The position numbers and the translations under genes were made by a program. From assembly GCF_003286125.1 (NCBI RefSeq), contig NZ_QMED01000034.1:1-51790 (forward strand): a DNA stretch of 51,790 nt. The letters run 5' to 3'. The stretch is from Algibacillus agarilyticus (GTDB lineage: Bacteria > Pseudomonadota > Gammaproteobacteria > Enterobacterales > Alteromonadaceae). Shown one piece after another: positions 30,546-39,578 of the stretch. Below the pieces are notes generated by a model. It was not told the origin of the DNA, searched no databases, and worked only from the letters and a program-made list of their open reading frames with translations. Within the stretch, counting starts at the first letter, position 1, and each line of letters begins with the position of its first letter.

Positions 30546-32045
30546 ATGCCCGAAAATAACAATATTCAAAAAGTTGTGATCGTTGGCGGCGGTACCTCAG
30601 GGTGGATGACCGCAGCCGCATTAAGCAAACTCTTTAAAAACCGATTATGTGAAATTGAATTAATTGAATCGGCTGAAATTCCTAATGTGGGTGTGGGTGA
30701 AGCGACTATTCCGCAAATTCAACTTTTTAACCAATTGTTAGGAATAGACGAAAACGAGTTTATTCGTAAAACCCAAGCGACGTTTAAACACGGTATTGAA
30801 TTCGTCAACTGGCAAAAAATCAACCATAGTTACATGCACCCTTTTGGCACAATCGGTTTAAATTTTGAAGGTGTGGAGTTTCATCATTTTTGGATAAAAA
30901 TGGCACAGTTGGGCAAAGTCGGCAGTATTCAAGATTACGCATTTAATAGCGTGGCAGGTAAAGCCGGCAAAATGATGCGTTCGGTTAATGTACCCAACTC
31001 CCCTTTAGCCAGTATTTCATATGCTTATCACTTTGATGCGGGTTTGTATGTCAAACTATTGCGTGAGGTCGCTGAAAAAAACAATACCACCCGGATCGAA
31101 TCTACGGTTAAGCAGGTTAATTTAAACCCCGAAAATGGTTTTATCTCTTCACTGAGTTTAGCCAATGGCCAAGAAGTAACAGGTGACTTATTTATCGACT
31201 GTACCGGCTTTCGCGGTTTATTAATCGAAGGCGCTTTGCATACCGGCTATCAAGACTGGAGCCACTGGTTACCTTGCGATAGCGCTGTCGTCGCCCCCAG
31301 CAAATTAGTTAACGATCCAGAACCTTATACTCGTTCAACGGCACAGCCAGCAGGTTGGCAGTGGCGTATTCCTTTACAACATCGTATGGGCAACGGATAT
31401 GTATTCTCAAGTAAGTTTACGACCGACGACGAAGCTAAAAAGATATTAGTTGATGGCATCGAAGGCGAATTACTGGCAGAACCTCGCTTTTTGCGTTTCA
31501 AAGGCGGTATGCGCAATAAATACTGGAATAAAAACTGTGTCGCGATTGGTTTATCAAGTGGTTTTATTGAGCCTCTTGAATCAACTGCAATTCATTTAGT
31601 GCAATCATCTATCTCGCGTTTAATGAGTTTATTTCCCACCAAAGATTTTGTGCAAAATGATATCGATACATATAATCAGCAAGCACAAGTTGAAATGGAA
31701 CGTATTCGTGATTTTATTATTTGCCATTATAAATTAACGGAACGTGACGACACGCCATTTTGGCGCTTTTGCCAACATATGGATATACCCGAATCTTTGC
31801 ATAAAAAAATAGCGTTATTCAAATCAACCGGTCGTGTATTTAGAGAAGATGAAGAACTATTCAATCAATCCAGTTGGGTCAGTGTGATGTTGGGGCAAGG
31901 CCTAATGCCAGAACGTTATCACCCGATGGTGGATGTATTACCTATTGATGAAATAGAAAAGCGTATGCAAAACATCCAGCACGTCATTAAAACGTCTGTT
32001 GAAAAAATGCCAACTCAAGCCGAGTTTATAGCCAGTAATTGTTAG
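30546..32045 (+). CDS. Flavin-dependent tryptophan-halogenase family protein (copy 2, motifs intact)
   Basis: The 499-aa protein keeps GGGTSGW (14-20), lysine K81 in ATFK, WQWRIP (271-276) and E345 in EPLESTA. It is clearly paralogous to the protein at 27250-28785 along its length, but differs enough that this is an old duplication or two separate acquisitions. An AAAGG ribosome-binding site lies about 12 nt before the ATG at 30546; an upstream TTG is less likely. It ends the receptor-halogenase group. Substrate and halide preference are unknown. A flavin reductase, which such enzymes need, is not present in the window. Confidence 0.9.
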   Translation: MPENNNIQKVVIVGGGTSGWMTAAALSKLFKNRLCEIELIESAEIPNVGVGEATIPQIQLFNQLLGIDENEFIRKTQATFKHGIEFVNWQKINHSYMHPFGTIGLNFEGVEFHHFWIKMAQLGKVGSIQDYAFNSVAGKAGKMMRSVNVPNSPLASISYAYHFDAGLYVKLLREVAEKNNTTRIESTVKQVNLNPENGFISSLSLANGQEVTGDLFIDCTGFRGLLIEGALHTGYQDWSHWLPCDSAVVAPSKLVNDPEPYTRSTAQPAGWQWRIPLQHRMGNGYVFSSKFTTDDEAKKILVDGIEGELLAEPRFLRFKGGMRNKYWNKNCVAIGLSSGFIEPLESTAIHLVQSSISRLMSLFPTKDFVQNDIDTYNQQAQVEMERIRDFIICHYKLTERDDTPFWRFCQHMDIPESLHKKIALFKSTGRVFREDEELFNQSSWVSVMLGQGLMPERYHPMVDVLPIDEIEKRMQNIQHVIKTSVEKMPTQAEFIASNC

Positions 32046-32130
32046 CTATTAAGGTTTGCGTTCATTATTCGCGCGAGAGCTTATTTCAAATAATTTATAA
32101 CTCGCTTTTAATTCGCCATGTAAAAAACTA

Positions 32131-32157
32131 AAAAGCCCATATTTGTTAAGGGCTTTT
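32131..32157. terminator. Terminator between convergent halogenase and RND genes
   Basis: The stem AAAAGCCC/GGGCTTTT has an 11-nt loop. It is followed on the minus strand by T-rich sequence, so it probably ends the RND operon and perhaps also the halogenase transcript. Confidence 0.65.
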
Positions 32158-32224
32158 GTTATCTGCTTTTATATTCACAATCACTTAGGTATATAAGTCA
32201 CTCAAGTAGATCAACTGAGTTGCT

Positions 32225-35200
32225 TTAAACGTGTTCTTTAGTTAATGCTAAATCTGTTTCTACATCAGATTGTTCGGTTAAAGTAACTGGCTTTTTTCGT
32301 TTTAACTTAGCTTTTATATCTTCTAATACCACATATAAACAAGGTATTAAAATAAGCGTAATAACCGTCGCAAATAACACACCAAACGCGAGTGAAACAG
32401 CCATTGGAATAACAATTTTAGCTTGTAAGCTGGTTTCAGATATTATTGGGATCAAACCAATAAATGTCGTCAATGAGGTCAGTAAAATAGCTCTAAAACG
32501 TTTAGCTCCTGATTCTATTACAGCTTGTTTAAGAGCAATGCCTCGTGCTCTGGCTTTATTAACAAAATCGACCATCACCAGCGAGTCATTAATCACCACA
32601 CCTGAGGCGGCAATAATACCGAAGATAGACTGACTGCTCATATCCATGCCTAAAATTAAATGCCCTAACATCGCACCAATAACACCAAAAGGGATCACAG
32701 TCATAATTAACACGGGTTGACTATAAGAGCGCAACGGGATTGCCAGTAATGCGTAAATGACCAACATCGATAACAAGAAGTTTCTAAACTGCTCATTAAC
32801 ACTTTGCATCTCTTCTTTAATACTACCCGATAGCTCACTGCTTACATTTGAATATTCAGTTAACATACTCGGTAAGTATTCTTGGCTAATGTTATTAGCC
32901 ACTTTAAATGATTCAACCACTTTGCTATCAACACTTGCCCAAACAGACAATGTTTGTTTACCATCTTCACGACGAATCCGATTTACGCCATCTTTTATCG
33001 ATACATCAGCAAGATCAGACAACGGCATTTCTGACGCATCTTTGGTTCTGATCATAACATTGTTAACTTGGTTTATCGCTTTACGATCAGCATACGGGTA
33101 ACGCACCATCACGCGAATTTCATCACCGTCTCGCAAAATGCGTTGTGCCTCAATACCATATAAAGCAAAACTAACCTGGCTGGCGATATCTGACAACGTA
33201 AAGCCTAAACGATAAGCCTGTGGTTTTAACGATAATTCGATTTCATCGGTTATCACTTCCCAGCTATCATTAATATCACTAACACCTGCGATAGTGCCTA
33301 GCTTGCTCCTTAATTCATCACCCGCCGCTTTTAATTGCACCGGATCATTACTGATCAATCTAAAACTAACGTCACCATCTTCATTACCACCGCCAAACAA
33401 TCGATCTTGTACAACAAAGTTTTTAGCTCCGGCGATCACGGGTAAGTTTTCTCGCCACATGGCCGACATAATAAAAGGATCAACAGGGCGTATTTCGGGA
33501 TCAACTAACTTAACTTGTATATTAGCGGTTGTGCGATTGCGTAAACTCACTTGCATGTTACCTATCATACCTTGGCCATCATGCTCAGATTTAATGATCT
33601 CATCCACTTTGTATAAGGCTTTTTCAATCGCGATAGCCGCCGCTAACGTATCTTTTTCTGAAGTAGTTGAATTCATTTCAAGTGTGATAGACGGAAAATC
33701 ATGTGGTATTTTTGGGGTGCCAATAAAACGGACAACACCACCGGAATACAAACCAATACTGATTAATAACACACCAATAAACAGCGCAATGACGGTATAG
33801 CGGTGAAATATGGCACGTGTAATGAAAGGCGTGTATTTGTTTTTAACAAAAAACTTAAGCGCTTTGTCAATCCGAGAGCGAAGATAATCAAATGGGTTGT
33901 ATTTATTGTTAGATTTAGGTGACATGTGCGCTAAATGCGCCGGTAAAATAAGTTTAGATTCAACTAAAGAAAACAATAAGCAAAAAATAACGACAAAACC
34001 GATTGCTTGAGAGAAAGCAGCACTTGGGCCATCATCCATCACCATAGGAACAAAGGCGGCAACCGTGGTTAAAACCCCAAAAGTAGCCGGCACAGCGACT
34101 CGCTGAGCCCCTTTAATCACACTGGATATTGATTGCCCTTTTTGATCGGTTTCTTCTTGAACACTCTCACCAATGACAATGGCATCATCTACGACGATCC
34201 CTAATACCAAAATAAAGCCGAATAGACTCACCACGTTTATCGAAACACCAATCGACTCCATGGGTAAAAACAGCAAAGCACCTAAAAAACTAATCGGTAA
34301 ACCTAACATAACCCAAAATGCGAGCTTGAGTCTTAACGTTAATGCCAAGATTAAAAAAACTAAAATCCCCCCCATTAACATATTATCAAGCATCATATTT
34401 AATCGACCTTCAAGGTAGTAAGTAAAGTCTACCCAGGGTTCTATCTGTATACCTTGCGGCAACGTTTTGCGTTTTTCAGTTAAATAATTTTGCACGGTTT
34501 TAGCAATGTCAGTGATACTTTGATCAGGTGATGCACCAATGAATAAAGTAACCGAATTTTGCCCATTAAATTTAGAGTATTGGATCCCTTCTTCAAAGCC
34601 ATCATTAACGTTAGCCACATCTTTTAATAAAATTTGCGTGCCGTCACTCAGGTTAATAATAGGCAAGCGCTCAAACTCATGACCTCGGTAAGCTTGGTTT
34701 TCTACCCGAACCGATATGTACCCATTATCTGTTTTTATTTGTCCTGCTGATTGATTCGCCGAAAAATTACGCACGGCATTGGTTATATCAGCAAACGATA
34801 AGCCATACTCACGCATTTTTTCTTTACTGACTTCAATCGCTATTTCATAATTTAAACCGCTGTAGTATTCAGTCACATTGATATTAGGTAATGACTGAAT
34901 TTCATCATGAATACCACGGCCCATTTCTTTAAGTTGTTGGTTAGATAAATCACCATACAAACTAATATAAAAAACTTCTTGTTTTGGTTTGACGCGCTTG
35001 ATAATTGGCTTTTCCATGCCATCAGGGAAACTTGAAATTGAATCTAATTGTAATTTAACTTCATCCATGACTTTATCTGGATCAAATTTATCATCAACTT
35101 CGATATTTAAATGAGAATAACCCCGACCTGAATACGAGATAACGCGCTTCAAACCTTGGATCGGTTCTAATGATTCTTCAATTTTAATCGTGATACCTTC

Positions 35201-35395
35201 ACTCACTTCTTGCGGTGCAGCGCCACGATAGGTGGTATCAATAACAATGTGATTAATTTCAAATTGCGGGAACATCTGTTTACTGATGGTAAGCGCAGTT
35301 AACGCGCCGCCCATAATAATAAAAATCATCAGCAAGTTAGCGGCAACGCTGTTTTTAACAAACCAAGCGATAATGCCTTTGTTTGACTCACTCAT
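32225..35395 (-). CDS. RND efflux transporter, permease subunit (AcrB/MdtB superfamily)
   Basis: This 1056-aa inner-membrane protein has an N-terminal helix (~10-35) and a porter domain containing the usual YRGAAPQEVSEGI. A central group of helices includes GIVVDDAIVIGESVQEE, carrying the paired proton-relay aspartates of helix 4. A second porter domain and second helix group complete the RND repeat. It would expel drugs or metabolites from the periplasm or inner leaflet. It starts 2 nt after the adaptor gene and forms an operon with it. No TolC-like outer-membrane gene is adjacent, so a channel encoded elsewhere must be used. The substrate is unknown. Confidence 0.94.
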   Translation of the reverse strand: MSESNKGIIAWFVKNSVAANLLMIFIIMGGALTALTISKQMFPQFEINHIVIDTTYRGAAPQEVSEGITIKIEESLEPIQGLKRVISYSGRGYSHLNIEVDDKFDPDKVMDEVKLQLDSISSFPDGMEKPIIKRVKPKQEVFYISLYGDLSNQQLKEMGRGIHDEIQSLPNINVTEYYSGLNYEIAIEVSKEKMREYGLSFADITNAVRNFSANQSAGQIKTDNGYISVRVENQAYRGHEFERLPIINLSDGTQILLKDVANVNDGFEEGIQYSKFNGQNSVTLFIGASPDQSITDIAKTVQNYLTEKRKTLPQGIQIEPWVDFTYYLEGRLNMMLDNMLMGGILVFLILALTLRLKLAFWVMLGLPISFLGALLFLPMESIGVSINVVSLFGFILVLGIVVDDAIVIGESVQEETDQKGQSISSVIKGAQRVAVPATFGVLTTVAAFVPMVMDDGPSAAFSQAIGFVVIFCLLFSLVESKLILPAHLAHMSPKSNNKYNPFDYLRSRIDKALKFFVKNKYTPFITRAIFHRYTVIALFIGVLLISIGLYSGGVVRFIGTPKIPHDFPSITLEMNSTTSEKDTLAAAIAIEKALYKVDEIIKSEHDGQGMIGNMQVSLRNRTTANIQVKLVDPEIRPVDPFIMSAMWRENLPVIAGAKNFVVQDRLFGGGNEDGDVSFRLISNDPVQLKAAGDELRSKLGTIAGVSDINDSWEVITDEIELSLKPQAYRLGFTLSDIASQVSFALYGIEAQRILRDGDEIRVMVRYPYADRKAINQVNNVMIRTKDASEMPLSDLADVSIKDGVNRIRREDGKQTLSVWASVDSKVVESFKVANNISQEYLPSMLTEYSNVSSELSGSIKEEMQSVNEQFRNFLLSMLVIYALLAIPLRSYSQPVLIMTVIPFGVIGAMLGHLILGMDMSSQSIFGIIAASGVVINDSLVMVDFVNKARARGIALKQAVIESGAKRFRAILLTSLTTFIGLIPIISETSLQAKIVIPMAVSLAFGVLFATVITLILIPCLYVVLEDIKAKLKRKKPVTLTEQSDVETDLALTKEHV

Positions 35396-35397
35396 GC

Positions 35398-36588
35398 TTA
35401 CTCTCCTTGTAATGCAATGGCTGATTCAGGGTTAGATTCTTTAATAGCAGGTTGGTTCTCATTTAAAATAACAAGTTGCATCCCCGGTACGGGATACTGC
35501 AATGAAGACGTTATAACGTTGTCTCCCTCTGCTAACCCTGATTTCACAATACTATTACCTGCAGCATCATGTACGGTGACTAACGATTTAAAAACTAATT
35601 GGTTATTTGCATCAACAACCGCCACTTGATTATTACTGACCCAATTACTGTCAATAACGGCGGCATCAATTAATGTTAACCCCGTCACGTCAGCTTCAAC
35701 ATAACTGCCAAATTCGAGGGGCGTTAAATCCGATTTTAACGCATAGGGGTCGGCAACTTCAGCAATCAGATAGTGCATACGGCTACTTTGATCTTTAATG
35801 CCTTCTGAACGAACAACTGTTGCTGTCCATTCTATTTGTTCATCACCAATGTTAGCGGTTAGCTTCACCTGAGCATTTATGCCTCTGTTTGGTAAATACG
35901 ATAATTGATTGTTAGCAATTGGTAGGCGAACTTCTCCTTCGGCAATCGAGTTAACTTGACCAATTTCACTGCCTTTACTTGCAAAAGTGCCCAAGCTAAT
36001 TTTACGACTCGCAATAATGGCATCATAAGGCGCTTTGATTTCGGTTCGCTCTAAATTACGTTTTGCACGTTTAACAATCGCTTGAGCGGCTTTAACTTGC
36101 GCAGCAGATCGGGCTAATTGAGGTTTGCGTAAGGCAAGTTCTGATGGGGTTAAATCTTCGATTTGCAACCATTCGGCTTCTGCGACTTTACCTTGCGCTT
36201 TTTCTTCTTCTAATGAAGCTTCTGCACTGGCAAGGTTAGCTTCGGCTTCCAATAAATTAGTTTGATAATCACTTGGGTCAATTAAGGCTAATACCTCGCC
36301 TGCTTTTACAAAGCCGCCCTTGTTGAATACCGGCGATAGCGAAATCACAATACCTTCAACTTGTGCAATCAAATTGGTTTGATATTTGGGTGTAAGTTCA
36401 CCATAAGAGGGGATTTGCAGTGCGTGGTCATGAAGTTCAATAGCGTGTACTTTCACTTTAGGAGTTAAATCAATGACAGGTTTGACTTCAGGCGGTTTCT
36501 TTAAACTCTTCAAGCCTTCCATTGCCACAATAGCGATTAAAATAATTACAATCGGTAATACATACCGCTTATTCATTTTTTTCAACAT
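35398..36588 (-). CDS. RND efflux periplasmic adaptor (membrane fusion protein)
   Basis: The 396-aa HlyD/AcrA-type protein has an N-terminal membrane anchor (~8-25) and a lipoyl half-motif around LTPKYQTNLIAQVEGIVISLSP. A helical hairpin (~105-180) is rich in Ala/Glu/Lys, the second lipoyl half ends in KAPYDAIIASRKISLG, and a beta-barrel domain follows. It links the permease at 32225-35395 to an outer-membrane channel. I use the ATG at 36588, though an ATG 12 nt downstream is equally possible. The 334 bp upstream (36589-36922) hold the promoter region and the terminator of the next operon. Confidence 0.92.
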   Translation of the reverse strand: MLKKMNKRYVLPIVIILIAIVAMEGLKSLKKPPEVKPVIDLTPKVKVHAIELHDHALQIPSYGELTPKYQTNLIAQVEGIVISLSPVFNKGGFVKAGEVLALIDPSDYQTNLLEAEANLASAEASLEEEKAQGKVAEAEWLQIEDLTPSELALRKPQLARSAAQVKAAQAIVKRAKRNLERTEIKAPYDAIIASRKISLGTFASKGSEIGQVNSIAEGEVRLPIANNQLSYLPNRGINAQVKLTANIGDEQIEWTATVVRSEGIKDQSSRMHYLIAEVADPYALKSDLTPLEFGSYVEADVTGLTLIDAAVIDSNWVSNNQVAVVDANNQLVFKSLVTVHDAAGNSIVKSGLAEGDNVITSSLQYPVPGMQLVILNENQPAIKESNPESAIALQGE

Positions 36589-36861
36589 ATCCCTAACCTG
36601 TCCGTTTAAAGTGATTATTTTAGCTTACATTTATGTAGCTAAGTTTAAGCAAAATAGTGCTTGTAAAATAAGTTTACAAACCACAACAATGAAAGACAAA
36701 TAATAGCGGAATTGATATTTGATAGCTTGTGTTAAAAGATAAATAGACGACTTCTAGCGATAATCGGTTAAATAGGCAGGTATGTAGAAGATTTACGATA
36801 TATTGAATGTATCTCCCACTAATTTAATTCCCACTAATCTAATATGCAATCGAGCATAATT

Positions 36862-36886
36862 AAAAAGCTCTGAATAACTCAGAGCT
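36862..36886 (-). terminator. Terminator of the helicase-yehS-DUF5062 group
   Basis: A short stem AGCTCTGA/TCAGAGCT on the minus strand is followed by TTTTTAATT. It lies about 40 nt downstream of the DUF5062 stop. Confidence 0.8.
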
Positions 36887-36922
36887 CATCAGGCATAATA
36901 TAATTTCAAAATAATAGGGAAA

Positions 36923-37183
36923 TTATTTTAATAAGGGATGATTTTCAGGCAGTTTTTTAGAAATCCATACCGCCAGCTTATGTTTCATGCTCAGTAAGTC
37001 TTCTTGATTCTCTGGTAAAGGCGTAATCATTTTATCATTAACGAGTAAACGGTAGATACATTCAATTTTTTGCTTAGCAGAGTCTGTTGGACCAAATGAT
37101 TGATAGCCACGATTTTTTGCATAGGCTTGGCCTATTTCAAGTGCTTTTTTTAACAACCCTGATTCATTCTTCATTTTTTTCAT
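36923..37183 (-). CDS. DUF5062 family small protein
   Basis: This 86-aa soluble protein is of unknown function. I recognise the pattern KKALEIGQAYAKNRGYQSFGPTDSAKQKIECIYRLL as the family found in Alteromonadales, Shewanella and Vibrio. It has no signal peptide, membrane segment or cysteine motif beyond a single Cys. AAGGAA lies 12 nt upstream of the ATG. It is the last gene behind the helicase and yehS-like genes on the minus strand. Confidence 0.7.
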   Translation of the reverse strand: MKKMKNESGLLKKALEIGQAYAKNRGYQSFGPTDSAKQKIECIYRLLVNDKMITPLPENQEDLLSMKHKLAVWISKKLPENHPLLK

Positions 37184-37243
37184 AATGCGTCATTTCCTTT
37201 TATTTGAAATTTACGACCAAGCATATCTAATACAATCTGTTTT

Positions 37244-37264
37244 ATACCCCAATAAATGGGGTAT
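37244..37264. other. Perfect stem-loop between yehS-like and DUF5062 genes
   Basis: ATACCCC and GGGGTAT form a perfect 7-bp stem around an AATAAAT loop. No T run follows on either strand, so it is not a classical terminator. It could be an mRNA processing or stability element within the transcript. Confidence 0.5.
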
Positions 37265-37299
37265 CGTCACCTTCAATTTTTTGCCTTAAAACCGATTGA

Positions 37300-38037
37300 C
37301 TAATCTTTAGTCGCAGGCCACTTAAAGCTATTAGTCGAAAGTGATTTTCTTGATACTTTTTTAGTCGGTTTACCGTGCTCTTTTTTAACCATTTTTTTAA
37401 CCGACACTTTATCATTGTTATAATTACCATAGGTAATAGGAGCATCAGCGGTCGCTTTTTGGGTAACGGTCGTTGTACGATTCTTAGGCTTTAATATATT
37501 AACCTTTTCATCCGTATCTTCACCATTAGGCGCTTTAGTGAAGGTACGAGAACGATTCGCTCCCGATGGTTTTTTCTCTATATCGTCACGATACTTAATT
37601 TGCATGCCCGTTAAAAATTTGCGTAATAGCTGATCTTTACATTCACGATAATGCTGATGATCAGCTTTACGAAACAGCGCGCTTAATTCATGTTTGCTAA
37701 TGCTAAACTCAGCTAAATCCATGATATCAAGCACATCTTCTGATTTTAAATCTAAAGCAATTTTTAACTTTTTAAAAATTAAATTATTGTTTAAATGATT
37801 TTCAGGTAAAGCCTGTTCTTCACGCTTGCCGCGTTTTTCATTAATAAAACCATTTAAAAAAGTCGAAAATTCGCGATCACTACAACGAACATACTCTTCG
37901 TCTTCTTCTTTCTTCAACCATTGCGTAATTAAAGACTGTTCCATTACGTGCCCAGTAGAGGCAACAATTTCAGCCATTTTTGCATCGTTATAGTTAAATG
38001 TATAACGAATACGACGTAAAATATCATTGTTAGTCAT
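37300..38037 (-). CDS. yehS: DUF1456 (YehS-like) protein with basic C-terminal tail
   Basis: The 245-aa protein has two DUF1456 repeats (~1-70 and ~82-150), each with a helix pattern like NDILRRIRYTFNYNDAKMAEI and an xxFLxG element near its end. E. coli YehS stops at about this point (156 aa). Here a further ~90 residues rich in Lys, Thr, Ser and Asn follow, probably disordered and possibly nucleic-acid binding. It starts 29 nt after the helicase stop, with AAGG before the ATG. The molecular function of the family is unknown to me. Confidence 0.85.
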   Translation of the reverse strand: MTNNDILRRIRYTFNYNDAKMAEIVASTGHVMEQSLITQWLKKEEDEEYVRCSDREFSTFLNGFINEKRGKREEQALPENHLNNNLIFKKLKIALDLKSEDVLDIMDLAEFSISKHELSALFRKADHQHYRECKDQLLRKFLTGMQIKYRDDIEKKPSGANRSRTFTKAPNGEDTDEKVNILKPKNRTTTVTQKATADAPITYGNYNNDKVSVKKMVKKEHGKPTKKVSRKSLSTNSFKWPATKD

Positions 38038-38066
38038 GTGACTTACCTTATCAATAAATAGGCCGT

Positions 38067-39302
38067 CTAACGACGACCACGCCCGCGTTGCTTCGCACGA
38101 CGAGCTTGTGCAGTTTTAGTATTTTTGCGAGAAGTTGTGCGTGCTTTCGTTAAGTCTGGTTCATATCCCGGTAACCATTGTTGCGGAATGCGACTATCGA
38201 GCAAAACCTCGATTTCTTCTAACAACCAATTTTCTTCTTCACTCATTAACGAGAGTGCCATGCCTTGATTACCGGCACGGCCCGTTCGACCGATTCGGTG
38301 TATGTAATCTTCTGCAATATGAGGTAATTCGTAATTAATCACATACTGTAAATCTTGAATATCTAACCCACGTGCAGCCACATCAGTCGCGACGAGCGCC
38401 CGTACTTTACCCACTTTAAAATCAGCCAATGTAGACTCGCGTCGACCTTGAGACTTATCACCGTGTATCGCCTTGGCGTTCACACCGTCTTTACACATCT
38501 CTTTAGCAAGCTCATCAGCACCTTGCTTAGTGCGCACAAAAATAAGCACTTGTTGCCAATTTTTAGCGCCAATTAAGTGAGAAACTAATTCTCGTTTTCG
38601 ATCCGCGTCAACATTGTAGATAACTTGTTCAACGGTTTGAGCCGCGGTGTTACGCGCATCAACTTCAATTAATTCAGGCTCAACTAATAACTGTTTACTG
38701 AGTTTAAAAATAGCATCATCAAACGTCGCCGAAAACATCATCGTTTGGCGTGTTGTCGGTAACTGTTTTAAAATACGTTTAATATCATCAATAAAGCCCA
38801 TATCAAGCATACGATCGGCTTCGTCGAAAACTAAGTGAGTTAAATGCCCGAGATGAATCACTTTTTTATACATTAAATCGATTAGACGACCCGGTGTCGC
38901 AATCAAAATGTCGGCGCCTTTTCGAAGCTTGGCGATCTGTGGCGTTAAACTCACACCGCCATAAGCAATCTGTATATTTAATGAAGTCTCATTTGCGTAT
39001 TGCTCAATATTACGATGAACTTGTTGAGCAAGCTCACGAGTTGGCGTTAAAATTAAAGCACGAACGGTATTTGAATGCGTTTTGGCGTTATCACTTAACG
39101 GCGTTTGCAGGCAAAACTGAATGATAGGTAAACCAAATGCAGCCGTTTTTCCGGTCCCTGTTTGTGCACCGGCCATGATATCTTTACCCGATAAAATAAC
39201 GGGAATAGCCGCGAGTTGGATAGGCGTTGCTTGCTCATAGCCCAAGTTATTAACTTGCGTGACAAGCTGAGGCAGCAAACCTACATTTGAAAAATCACTC
39301 AT
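38067..39302 (-). CDS. rhlE: DEAD-box RNA helicase, RhlE-like
   Basis: The 411-aa ATP-dependent RNA helicase shows the Q motif (GYEQATPIQ), motif I AQTGTGKT (46-53), PTRELAQQ, TPGRLIDL, DEAD in VFDEADRMLDMGF, SAT in MFSATF, and HRIGRTGRAG. A short Arg-rich tail ends RGRGRR. The order and the tail fit RhlE better than SrmB or DbpA. I choose the ATG at 39302 because GGAGG lies 5 nt before it; an in-frame GTG immediately upstream is unlikely. It leads the group with yehS and DUF5062 genes. Likely roles are ribosome assembly or RNA turnover in the cold. Confidence 0.92.
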   Translation of the reverse strand: MSDFSNVGLLPQLVTQVNNLGYEQATPIQLAAIPVILSGKDIMAGAQTGTGKTAAFGLPIIQFCLQTPLSDNAKTHSNTVRALILTPTRELAQQVHRNIEQYANETSLNIQIAYGGVSLTPQIAKLRKGADILIATPGRLIDLMYKKVIHLGHLTHLVFDEADRMLDMGFIDDIKRILKQLPTTRQTMMFSATFDDAIFKLSKQLLVEPELIEVDARNTAAQTVEQVIYNVDADRKRELVSHLIGAKNWQQVLIFVRTKQGADELAKEMCKDGVNAKAIHGDKSQGRRESTLADFKVGKVRALVATDVAARGLDIQDLQYVINYELPHIAEDYIHRIGRTGRAGNQGMALSLMSEEENWLLEEIEVLLDSRIPQQWLPGYEPDLTKARTTSRKNTKTAQARRAKQRGRGRR

Positions 39303-39578
39303 CACAACCTCCGCTTAATTTTAATCGCCATTTTAAAAATGTAGCCATAAAAAAGACCTATTTTTACATCAGTCTTTGAATTTTCGCGCAGTTTAACAGG
39401 TTTTAAAGTCGCTTATACAATAAAGATAAGTTTAAAATAACGTGAAGCGCTATTTATACCAATAGTAGCTAGAGGTTATTCTAGGGCTCATGTGTATCCA
39501 AAACACAAGTTAATTAAGTCCCCTTACTTTTATCTAAACAAGGCGTGTGTATTAGTATTCATACACTCCTGCTTTTAA

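Noticed and set aside
39440-39578. A hairpin (GTGTAT/ATACAC) after the cytochrome gene as a terminator
   Set aside because: The stem is short and followed by GC-containing sequence rather than a T run.
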